From: Desulfobulbus alkaliphilus
GTDB lineage: Bacteria > Desulfobacterota > Desulfobulbia > Desulfobulbales > Desulfobulbaceae
DNA length: 64,000 bases
Assembly (NCBI RefSeq): GCF_016918545.1
Contig: NZ_JAFFQC010000003.1
Coordinates: 62,001-126,000, forward strand
Reading direction: 5' to 3'
Of this stretch, positions 57,165 through 64,000 are shown piece after piece. The position numbers were made by a program, and so were the translations under genes. Within the stretch, counting starts at the first letter, position 1, and the number at the start of each line of letters is the position of its first letter. The notes under the pieces are model-generated. The model was not told the DNA's origin. It made no database searches and saw only the letters and a list, made by a program, of their open reading frames with translations.

Positions 57165-57926
57165 TCATACAATCTCTTCAATATATCCAGAATTTTCCTT
57201 GGCAAGCAGGCTGGCAATGATGTCCATCAACATCCTTGGGACATCGACCCCGTTTGATGATAGAACCTTGCCGTTGTTCATGGCATAGACCGTCAATCCC
57301 TGGCCGAACCTGACCGGGTCGCCGTATAAATGCCAGTCCCTGTAACCCGGAGATTTGTATGAATAAACTATTTTCATAAAAATCTGAAAAAATTGAGGAT
57401 GAATTCTTGAAATAGTGCTTCGCGATGACTGCCGGGCATTCAAAACCTGGCTGCGGGAGTAGGCAACGGCCAAGGCCTCTTCAATGAGGGGGTTAAACTG
57501 GCTTTGAAAAAGCTGACGAAAAACGTCGCAACAAAAATGAAACTGCTCATGCCACCAGACTTTAAGAACAATTACGTCAACAGTATTCTTCAAGTCATTT
57601 CTTGTAATCCAGATTGAAGGATAGTTGTTCAGAATTGTTGAACATGTTCGCCAAAAATATCTGCGGATATTGTCTTTCACCAATACTATCCTGCCGGGGC
57701 TGTGCATGTGCGAATAGGTGCCAAGCACATTGATAAGTTCCGCGCGGGGTTCTTCTGGAAAAGTGTCGATGGGTTGGTCCAGGAATGATTCAAGCGGACC
57801 ATCCAGGCCATGGTGAGAGACGTAATACTCAACCTCCCTGAGTTCCACCTTGCCTGATGATGATTCGCAGAAGAGATCGTCCACTTCCGATTTCATCCGC
57901 TTGGACAAATCTTTCTCAATTCCCAT
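57165..57926 (-). CDS. Predicted HEXXH zinc metallopeptidase-like protein
   Basis: 253 residues from ATG 57926 (GGGAG seven bases upstream). No named family recognised. A strand-like segment (VLGTYSHMHSPGRIVLVKD, about 68-87) is followed by a helix with HEQFH at 126-130 (H-E-x-x-H) and then Glu149/Glu150 in LIEEALAVAYS about 20 residues later, the spacing of gluzincin-type zinc sites. The layout recalls small minigluzincin/IrrE-like peptidases, but similarity is at motif level only. Last gene of the four-gene cassette, 47 bp after the RNase J-like gene. A longer in-frame start at 57989 would overlap that gene by 16 bp. Confidence 0.7.
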   Translation of the reverse strand: MGIEKDLSKRMKSEVDDLFCESSSGKVELREVEYYVSHHGLDGPLESFLDQPIDTFPEEPRAELINVLGTYSHMHSPGRIVLVKDNIRRYFWRTCSTILNNYPSIWITRNDLKNTVDVIVLKVWWHEQFHFCCDVFRQLFQSQFNPLIEEALAVAYSRSQVLNARQSSRSTISRIHPQFFQIFMKIVYSYKSPGYRDWHLYGDPVRFGQGLTVYAMNNGKVLSSNGVDVPRMLMDIIASLLAKENSGYIEEIV

Positions 57927-57973
57927 GCCACACTCCCTGTTTTGTTGACGTAATGCCTTGGCTTCACGAGCGA

Positions 57974-59230
57974 TTAAACCGCCCACCATTCTCCGTCCTG
58001 ATGAGCCTCCACATTTGGAAAGAGGCTCGCATACTGATCCGGTAAAAAACTGTGGATGGGCACGACCTTGCCAGGGGACATTGCCTTGACGAAATCCTGG
58101 AGGTCAGCCGGGCTGGCGTGGCCTGACGTGTGGATGCTTTGTTTGGTAATGCCATTCTCCCCCAGCCACTCTTTCACCTTGTCGTAATCGCCCCGCTCCC
58201 AATACCCTTCCCATTGGGAATAAATGTAGGCGGCATCCTGGAGGCAATTCGCCCTGTTCAGGTCGTGGATATAGAGCGGCCTGAACAGCAGGGTAAATTT
58301 TTCCGGGTTCTGGCTGATCATTTCAATGAACACCCGATTTGACGAGTGCTTCTTCAAGGTGTCAAACCATTTTTTTTTCTGAATCTTGACTCGCTGTGAA
58401 TGGGGAACGAACAGAGCCACTTCCTGCCAATGGGACTGAGGTATATTCACATTATCCGTGGCCGCCAGGACCACGGCGGTGTACAGATCAATGAGCAGCA
58501 CACGCCCGCTTCTCTTGGCAGCGCGCATGATGCTCACGATCCGGTCGATGTTCTGGCTGGACGCATGGACCATGGCCAGTCCCTTGGTGCCGGCAAAAGC
58601 CCTGACTAGCTGCTCCTCGATCTCCTGTTCCGTGGGGAAGCGTTGATCCGGGGCAAGCCGGCCCAGGCTGGACCCTTCCATGAGCAGAGCGTCGATATTT
58701 TTGAGAGGTTTATTCAGCATTCTCTGGAAAATCGATGCCTTTCGCCCATGTGCGCGAAAGTCGCCGGTATAGAAAACACGCTTTCCATCGGCCTCCAACA
58801 AAAAGGCGTAGGCATCATAGGCGGAATGATCAACCAGGTGCGGAGTGATGGTGAACGGACCGACCTGGATGGGTTGCCAGGGCTGAAAATCCCAACCAGT
58901 CGGCGCTGAAGGAAACTTGTCGGGCAAAAAAGGCAGAGCTGCATCCATGATCCGTCGGGATGCCACACCCATTCCCACCTTGACCCTTGGGGAAATGTGT
59001 TTGAGTAGCCCCATGTGATCAAGGTGCATATGGGAAATGAAAATGCCCAGCAGGGAGGGATCGCTGCCATCCAGCCCCTTGATGGCGGGCAAGAGGTTCT
59101 TGTCGTTGGACTCGGCGTCCAGGGGCAGACCAAAATCCAGAATAATGCGCTGCCCTCCGTGTTCAACTTCAACGCAGCTCCCGCCGATCTGGTTGCTGCC
59201 TCGATGGATGCAGATTTTCACGCCTCTCAC
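57974..59230 (-). CDS. RNase J-like metallo-beta-lactamase-fold (beta-CASP) hydrolase
   Basis: 418 residues from GTG 59230, whose GTGA overlaps the stop of the upstream gene; an in-frame ATG at 59287 is possible. Dinuclear zinc motifs: ISHMHLDHMGLL (H-x-H-x-D-H at about 67-72), LVDHSAYDAYAFLLEADGKR, FYTGDFRAHGRKASIFQRM. Beta-CASP features: LLMEGSSLGR, MVHASSQNIDRIVSIMRAAK, and C-terminal IHTSGHASPADLQDFVKAM and VPIHSF. Predicted nuclease (RNA or DNA end-processing). Housekeeping RNase J is about 550 residues; this is a shorter, accessory-type protein embedded in a cassette with a PD-(D/E)XK-like protein and a peptidase-like protein. Confidence 0.85.
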   Translation of the reverse strand: MRGVKICIHRGSNQIGGSCVEVEHGGQRIILDFGLPLDAESNDKNLLPAIKGLDGSDPSLLGIFISHMHLDHMGLLKHISPRVKVGMGVASRRIMDAALPFLPDKFPSAPTGWDFQPWQPIQVGPFTITPHLVDHSAYDAYAFLLEADGKRVFYTGDFRAHGRKASIFQRMLNKPLKNIDALLMEGSSLGRLAPDQRFPTEQEIEEQLVRAFAGTKGLAMVHASSQNIDRIVSIMRAAKRSGRVLLIDLYTAVVLAATDNVNIPQSHWQEVALFVPHSQRVKIQKKKWFDTLKKHSSNRVFIEMISQNPEKFTLLFRPLYIHDLNRANCLQDAAYIYSQWEGYWERGDYDKVKEWLGENGITKQSIHTSGHASPADLQDFVKAMSPGKVVPIHSFLPDQYASLFPNVEAHQDGEWWAV

Positions 59231-59676
59231 ACTTGCGCCGGTTTCATGTCTTCTTGCTGTTTTGTCCCAGTCTTTTCCATGGTCCATTCATGACCGGGGT
59301 CAGGTATATATGCCAGGCTCAAACCGGTTGTTCCTTCGCCCGTGCTGACCTGTCGCGTGGTCAGGAACTCCTTCACAACCCAGCCTTGCGGTGTCTTCAG
59401 CCTGTGCAGATGACATTTGCGGTTGGGATTGCTCTCGGTTCTGATGTGCTCCCATTCAATTTCGATACCCCCTTCCTTCCAGACCGTTGCCGGATCAGGA
59501 CAGAAAATGATTCCTGAACGGGTATGTCTCCGGCCCTTGATAAACAAAATCCGTACAAGCCAGCCCCCGGGGACCTTCTTCAAAAAGGTCTTTTCTTTGT
59601 AACCGAAAATCAAACCAGCGCTCTGGTGTGATATGTGATCCCAGAAGTCGTTTTTGCAGGTTACTGGTTCTTGCAT
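59227..59676 (-). CDS. Hypothetical protein of the accessory cassette
   Basis: 149 residues, no family recognised. It is rich in beta-type and aromatic residues with several His/Trp (KNDFWDHISHQSAGLIFGYK, GGWLVRILFIKGRRHTRSGI, NRKCHLHRLKTPQGWVVKEF). The stop overlaps the start of the RNase J-like gene (GTGA) and it begins six bases after the PD-(D/E)XK-like gene's stop, so it is translated in the same operon. No ribosome binding site is obvious; coupling to the upstream gene is likely. Confidence 0.6.
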   Translation of the reverse strand: MQEPVTCKNDFWDHISHQSAGLIFGYKEKTFLKKVPGGWLVRILFIKGRRHTRSGIIFCPDPATVWKEGGIEIEWEHIRTESNPNRKCHLHRLKTPQGWVVKEFLTTRQVSTGEGTTGLSLAYIPDPGHEWTMEKTGTKQQEDMKPAQV

Positions 59677-59682
59677 TCGATT

Positions 59683-60642
59683 CTATTGAAACAGTGAAAC
59701 GATTTTTTGAAATTCAGGTAATGTGAACATACAGTCAGAATGAAGTGCATAGCCAGAATAGCCGGAAACAAAAAACTTTAAATCAAAGTGTTGATTGCTT
59801 GCAAACGCTTGCATTTTTGGATCGGTGATGATGTCTAACAAATTTTTACTACGTGGATTGCAATTAGCAAGAATAAAAATAAATTCTGGCTTAAGATCTC
59901 TATTCAAAGAAAAATCTTCAATATCTTTATTTTGTGGTTTTTTGTAATTTATCAATCCAAGTTCGTACATATCTTTAAATTGTATCTCTATATTTTCAAC
60001 GATTGAATCGTATATTTCTTTGTTAGAAACCAGAGAATCCATATCTTGAATATGCTTAAGCATACCAGATTTTCCTTTCAATGCATCAATACTATATTTC
60101 ATTTCAAAAAAAACAGGTTTACAATTTTTTAATATTTTACGGTCTTTTGAAGATATTTTAACTGCAGACATATCAAATCGAGCGTTATGTGAAGACAATT
60201 CTATGTCTGTAACGAAATATTCTGTTTGATTAGAAATATTTGATCTTGTATTCTCTCTAACAACAAGTTGTTGAAATTCACGCTCTGATTTTTTATTTTT
60301 TTCAAAATATGAATCCATAACTTCTTTGATAGTTGAAAATGATTTAGACCATAATTCAGCGTCATTACTACTATCAATATCAGATGAAGGAAGATTTATA
60401 CTAAATCCATTCTTGTTGTAATTAGTATCAAAAAATGCCTTATATTTTTGTGAATGTTTATTTCCTGTTATTCTAAGTAAATTTCCACCTCTATAGTAAA
60501 TATTTATATAATTATCTCTGATGCAAAGAAGAAGAGTGTTGTCCCTTTGAATTCTTTCCAGTATAGGATGAAGTGCCCCATCATGATCAATCAGGCTTTT
60601 CATAAAACCAGGAGATAACTTCCTCATTTTGTACTTGCTCAT
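59683..60642 (-). CDS. AT-rich accessory protein with PD-(D/E)XK-like nuclease motif
   Basis: 319 residues from ATG 60642, which has AAGGGG seven bases upstream; the frame is open to 60837, so a longer protein is possible. In the middle, a Glu-bearing helix (SEREFQQLVVREN) is followed by ARFDMSAVKIS (Asp157) and KPVFFEMKYSIDALKG (Glu180-x-Lys182), a D...E-x-K arrangement of the PD-(D/E)XK nuclease superfamily. The C-terminal part has no motif I know. Codon usage is clearly AT-richer and Asn/Lys/Ile-richer than the rest of the window, a sign of transfer. First gene of the cassette. Confidence 0.65.
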   Translation of the reverse strand: MSKYKMRKLSPGFMKSLIDHDGALHPILERIQRDNTLLLCIRDNYINIYYRGGNLLRITGNKHSQKYKAFFDTNYNKNGFSINLPSSDIDSSNDAELWSKSFSTIKEVMDSYFEKNKKSEREFQQLVVRENTRSNISNQTEYFVTDIELSSHNARFDMSAVKISSKDRKILKNCKPVFFEMKYSIDALKGKSGMLKHIQDMDSLVSNKEIYDSIVENIEIQFKDMYELGLINYKKPQNKDIEDFSLNRDLKPEFIFILANCNPRSKNLLDIITDPKMQAFASNQHFDLKFFVSGYSGYALHSDCMFTLPEFQKIVSLFQ

Positions 60643-61059
60643 TTTATACCCCTTTGTGTTTGATACTACTTGATACCAAGGGTACCGCTGGTTCGGTACA
60701 TATGGGAGGGGTGAACGGTTAATCAAAATCAGCAGTTCCCGCTTTGCAGGAATAAGATTGAGATTATGATTTTCTTCAATTTCATTTAAGTCCGGCCTGT
60801 CCATGAGCTTTTTCAACAGGCAACTGGTCTGTGTCAATGTGCCTGCTACCCGTCAGTCGTACTCATATGTTGGACAGTATTGTTTTTCAGTTTTTCAAAC
60901 GGGTGTTGAAGGTCTCATTCTCTATCCGCCAGCGGGCGCGATCGCAGCGCATGATCTCCATGACGTTGTCCGGGGTGATTTCACGAGCTGTGACCCAACT
61001 GAAGCGGTTGCGGGCCTTCAAATCCCCTGACACTCTCCTTCGCAGCGGGTTGACACGCA
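60643..61059. other. Region with transposase remnant upstream of the cassette
   Basis: 417 bp between the tandem AAA+ gene and the cassette. Most of it is a transposase C-terminal fragment (about 60887-61050); the rest is the open extension of the nuclease-like frame and should contain the cassette promoter. Confidence 0.55.
60887..61055 (-). pseudogene. Transposase fragment (C-terminal part only)
   Basis: The minus-strand frame reads KARNRFSWVTAREITPDNVM, EIMRCDRARWRIENETFNT and then stops. The combination of a W-x-T-D-like segment, 'I..DNV..I' and RWRIENETFNT is typical of the C-terminal part of certain DDE-type transposases; the rest of the gene is missing on both sides. Its right end abuts the 3' end of the AAA+ gene. 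No terminal inverted repeats seen. Confidence 0.7.
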
Positions 61060-63162
61060 TTACAGAAACCCAATTGCCTTCTTTTGCCCAGGATCCTTCA
61101 TCCCGCATTCCTCTGTCAACGCCCGGATGAATGCTCCCGCGCCTTCAATGGGACGAAACCGGTGTTGACGGGCCACCACAGCAAAATCTCCGGGCGTCAA
61201 CCCATGCAAACTCGCCAGGCCCCGCAACTGGTTTGCATCCGCTTTTGCAATGCCAAGATGCAGGCAATGCCTCTCAAGCAAAACACAAGATTGATCAATG
61301 GTGAGTGCATCGAATCTGATTTTCAAATCAAATCGCCGCATCGCCGCCTGGTCGAGGCTGTCGATCAGGTTGGTGGAGGCAACAAAAACTCCGGGGAACC
61401 GCTCGATCTGCACCAGCATCTCGTTAACTTCCGTAATCTCCCAGACCCGTTGAGAACGCCGGCGGTCCTGAAGAAAATTGTCCACCTCATCGATTAGCAG
61501 CAAGGCCCCTTCTTCCTGGGCCTCGGCAAATGCACTGGCAATATTCCGTTCCGTACCTCCCACGTACATATCAAGCAGGTCGGAGGCTCGCTTGACAACA
61601 AGTGGCAGACCAAGTTGTTCCGCAAGCCAGTAGCCAAAAGCGGTCTTGCCCGTTCCTGGAAGACCATGAAGGCAGAGACGCCCCGACTTCGCTCTTTTGA
61701 GTCCTTCTGCGACTGCGAGCAAGTCTGTGTCGGCATTGACCAGAGCAGGATCGTAGACAGCCGGGAGTGTTTCTTCTTTATTCGTCCCGTTCAGCTTGTG
61801 TCCCTGTGCTCGAAGGGTGCTGTGAATCAGTTGTTCAACCGCCATCGGGATATAATTCAGCGGCAGTTGCTCTCGGATGCAGTGTACTACCGACAACGCT
61901 CGACTGACCACGGCAGGCGCTAGATGTTCGTTTGTGGCCAGGTGGAGAAACTGGTCGCCGGGCAAAGATAAATTCTGACATGCCTGCAGAATGATCTGCT
62001 CACGCTGGCGTTTAGGCGGCACCGTCAATTCTATAATCATATTGAAGCGGCGGATGAAAGCGTTGTCAAGGCAATGCACTGAATTGGAGATCCAGATGGC
62101 AGGAACCGTGTTTTCTTCGAGCATCCGATTGATCCAGGCTTTGTTATGCATACCCGAATTATGATACGATACACCGTTGCCCGTGAAGACATCCTCAACT
62201 TCATCAAAACAAATCATGGTGCGCTGCCCGACAAAAAAACACTGAGCCGCCCGAAAGGCTCGCAATCTCCTGTTGCCGTTAATCGGATCACCGTCTTCAT
62301 CCTCACTGCTCACCTCGAACAGGTTGGATTGCATCTCTTTTGCCAATAGCCTCGACAGCTCACTCTTTCCGGTTCCGGGAGGACCATAGAGCAAAATGTT
62401 CGTGCCTCGACGGTGGTTGGCCAAGGCATGTTGCATGAAAGGCAGCAATACCTTCAGCTCCGGTTCAATGTGGGCGAAATCCTCAAGCCTCAAGGTGGTA
62501 GGTTTCCCCGGCAAAATGATGTCGCGTAGCATGAACAAGGGGTCGACATCTGAATAGCGGAGATTGTTGACAAAATTGTCGGAAAGTACATTGAATTTAT
62601 CTTTGAGGGAGCTATAGGACTCAGGGTTTATGGTCAGTAAACCTGAAGAGGCTAATGGTCCACGCGCGGACAAAGCATCGCGAACATTTTTTACTGGTAT
62701 TTTCAGCAGGGAACTTAAGACCCAAGACACTCTGTCGGATGAAAACATTACGCCCAACAGGTCGCCGGCAACGTCAAGCAGATGATCGGTATGAAATAGA
62801 ATGGCCAACTCCAGAATACGACTATCGGTTTCGGAAAGGCCGAGCATGGATGAAAGCCTGGTAATATTGGTGGATAATTGCTCGGGTGGCTTGGCTCCGG
62901 CGAGGGTGTTTTCATATTTCTGGTAGACTTCTCGTAAGTGAATACGGACGGCTTTGGTAGTAACATCTGCAAAATCGTCGTTGATCCATTCGGGAGCCCC
63001 GAAGAAATTAGCCCATAGATCCTCCCGAAATCCCTCGTCTTTAATGAATTTTTGCTGCCCACCCAGCGGCACGAACAATCGCACGACCCATAATTTGACA
63101 AGATCAGGAATGTCCAACGCTATACTTGCTTTGGAAGAATGACGTAATTGACGTAGGCGCAT
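61060..63162 (-). CDS. Tandem AAA+ ATPase
   Basis: 700 residues with two AAA+ modules after a 240-residue N-terminal region that I do not recognise. Module 1: Walker A LLYGPPGTGKSELSRL (about 258-270), Walker B MICFDEVEDVF (about 316-325), sensor IWISNSVHCLD, RRF arginine pair near 371. Module 2: Walker A LHGLPGTGKTAFGYWL (498-512), Walker B ALLLIDEVDNFL (553-564), FVASTNLIDSLDQAAMRRFD. The catalytic residues look intact in both. GGGAGG six bases before ATG 63162 fixes the start. The C-terminus ends beside a transposase fragment and may be truncated. CDC48-like remodelling of proteins is plausible, the target unknown. Confidence 0.85.
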   Translation of the reverse strand: MRLRQLRHSSKASIALDIPDLVKLWVVRLFVPLGGQQKFIKDEGFREDLWANFFGAPEWINDDFADVTTKAVRIHLREVYQKYENTLAGAKPPEQLSTNITRLSSMLGLSETDSRILELAILFHTDHLLDVAGDLLGVMFSSDRVSWVLSSLLKIPVKNVRDALSARGPLASSGLLTINPESYSSLKDKFNVLSDNFVNNLRYSDVDPLFMLRDIILPGKPTTLRLEDFAHIEPELKVLLPFMQHALANHRRGTNILLYGPPGTGKSELSRLLAKEMQSNLFEVSSEDEDGDPINGNRRLRAFRAAQCFFVGQRTMICFDEVEDVFTGNGVSYHNSGMHNKAWINRMLEENTVPAIWISNSVHCLDNAFIRRFNMIIELTVPPKRQREQIILQACQNLSLPGDQFLHLATNEHLAPAVVSRALSVVHCIREQLPLNYIPMAVEQLIHSTLRAQGHKLNGTNKEETLPAVYDPALVNADTDLLAVAEGLKRAKSGRLCLHGLPGTGKTAFGYWLAEQLGLPLVVKRASDLLDMYVGGTERNIASAFAEAQEEGALLLIDEVDNFLQDRRRSQRVWEITEVNEMLVQIERFPGVFVASTNLIDSLDQAAMRRFDLKIRFDALTIDQSCVLLERHCLHLGIAKADANQLRGLASLHGLTPGDFAVVARQHRFRPIEGAGAFIRALTEECGMKDPGQKKAIGFL

Positions 63163-63485
63163 AGATAACCTCCCTGGTGGCTGTTTACTATCATACTACC
63201 ACCAAGGTGCGTCATATTATGTCGCGAACAGGTGCCATCTTATAATAAAATCCGTCAGGGACATCTACTGTACTAACCAGCATGGCTGGATCAGGTTGGC
63301 CAGCCACAACGGACAATGAAAGGTCGGTACTCCGGTATGGTGCCGCCACCGGAACCAATACTTTCATATAAAAAATTAAAAGGTTGAAGCTTTTTTGTCG
63401 AACATTCAGGGAATAGAGGAGGGCGGTTCTGAGGGGAAGAAGGGAGACCAATAACCAATCGAAAGTCTCCAAATAGATTGTAAAA
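63163..63485. other. Gap between the AAA+ gene and the partial gene, possible small frame
   Basis: 323 bp. A minus-strand frame (63212-63514, about 100 codons with a TTG start; an internal ATG would give about 51 residues beginning MKVLVPVAAPYRST) fills most of it, but lacks a good ribosome binding site and resembles nothing I know. I do not call it a gene. Confidence 0.35.
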
Positions 63486-64000
63486 TCATCGTAATTGTGC
63501 CTTACACCTATCAATTTCTCTGCCTAAACGCTCAAGGACTTCACCGACATTAATGTCTCCACGTCGCCGCCGGAAAGAATCTGCCAGCCGGCATGCGGCA
63601 TCGATCGCGGAGTTTGCCAGTAGAGCAGGGACCCGAATATTTGTGGTACGTCCTACTGCTGGCAACGCTATATCAAACACCAGCTCATCCTGTATCTCCT
63701 GCAGGCTCGTTACGGAAAGGTTATAGACCGGTACCATGTCGCCGCTGTCAAACTGCGTCGTGAGCCCTGCAATTTTCGAGTAAAAAGGATCATCCCCGTT
63801 GATGTCACCAGAGGAAAGCAGGCGGTGGGCAATATATAGGGAAAAACGCTGTTGTGCCAGGGCTGCCCGTCTGTTGTATCGGGCCACCTGCTCAGTAGCT
63901 CTGATCGGTCCGCGTTCTTCCGCCAGTATTCGCTGGAGTGCAGGTAGTAGGTTACCGGACGCCTCATCAAGCAGAGCCGCATCATCCTCGGCCAGGACCA
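63486..64000 (-). CDS. Hypothetical protein, C-terminal part (cut by window end)
   Basis: At least 170 residues, open to the window edge (reading VLAEDDAALLDEASGNLLPA then through MARYNRRAALAQQRFSLYIA). No stop or start codon choice is needed at the right because the frame runs off the window. Middle part NLSVTSLQEIQDELVFDIAL, then TTNIRVPALLANSAIDAACR and a charged helical C-terminus (EVLERLGREIDRCKAQ). No family recognised. Same strand as the AAA+ gene, 323 bp upstream of it, so possibly a partner in the same accessory unit. Confidence 0.55.
   Translation of the reverse strand, partial: VLAEDDAALLDEASGNLLPALQRILAEERGPIRATEQVARYNRRAALAQQRFSLYIAHRLLSSGDINGDDPFYSKIAGLTTQFDSGDMVPVYNLSVTSLQEIQDELVFDIALPAVGRTTNIRVPALLANSAIDAACRLADSFRRRRGDINVGEVLERLGREIDRCKAQLR

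Noticed and set aside
63212-63514. 100-codon minus-strand frame between AAA+ gene and the partial gene
   Set aside because: TTG start, no ribosome binding site, overlap with the upstream gene and no recognisable features; left as an unresolved gap.

Overview
The window looks like a chromosome segment from an anaerobic Desulfobacterota bacterium, probably of the Desulfobulbales type. The evidence is a low-molecular-weight siroheme sulfite reductase, an electron-transfer flavoprotein pair beside a membrane Fe-S/cytochrome-type ETF:quinone oxidoreductase, and a moderately GC-rich gene set. No rRNA operon, CRISPR array or intact mobile element is present. The taxonomic call is inference from gene content; there is no marker gene that proves it.

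Layout. 1-8.3 kb (minus strand): 3'-truncated ftsK, nusB, ribH, ribBA, ribE (riboflavin synthase), an overlapping TPR-HEAT-TPR trio and ribF. 8.57 kb: tRNA-Leu(CAG) with promoter and terminator. 8.8-18.1 kb (minus): a complete recC-recB-recD operon. 18.4-24 kb: a SOUL-family protein, a small membrane protein, the small sulfite reductase, glycogen phosphorylase and oligoribonuclease. 24.2-27.6 kb: a class II aldolase-like protein, an FAD oxidoreductase and an overlapping RidA. 28.2-36 kb (plus): a beta-oxidation module of enoyl-CoA hydratase, 3-hydroxyacyl-CoA dehydrogenase, hotdog thioesterase, acyl-CoA dehydrogenase, ETF:quinone oxidoreductase and etfBA; together these oxidise acyl-CoA and pass electrons through ETF to membrane quinone. 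36-49.9 kb: a Tim44-like protein, rhomboid protease, hflKC, a Cys-rich protein, citrate synthase, a 40-residue mini-gene with a PilZ protein, DNA polymerase I, an HPF-cold-shock fusion and ferrochelatase. 50.1-56.6 kb (minus): the rod-shape cluster mreB-mreC-mreD-pbp2-rodA. 56.8 kb: tRNA-Ala(GGC).

Beyond tRNA-Ala the character changes. The 57-64 kb stretch is accessory: a compact minus-strand cassette encoding a PD-(D/E)XK-like protein, an unknown 149-residue protein, an RNase J-like metallo-beta-lactamase-fold protein and a HEXXH metallopeptidase-like protein; a transposase fragment; a tandem AAA+ ATPase; and a partial gene cut by the window end. Next to the tRNA are four copies of a TTTGGGGGTA-like motif, as would suit an integration site. 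The cassette is the best candidate here for an undescribed (possibly defence) system.

The other striking feature is a dispersed intergenic repeat family. Its full length is about 218 bp, with 13-bp inverted ends (CCTGAATCCGTGA / TCACGGATTCAGG), a right half that folds into a long imperfect hairpin, and in many copies a conserved sigma70-like promoter reading out through the left end. About 22 full, deleted or fragmentary copies lie between 1.2 and 53.7 kb and none in the last 10 kb. Several copies sit inside otherwise compact gene clusters (rib-nusB-ftsK and pbp2-rodA) with the promoter pointing into the next gene.
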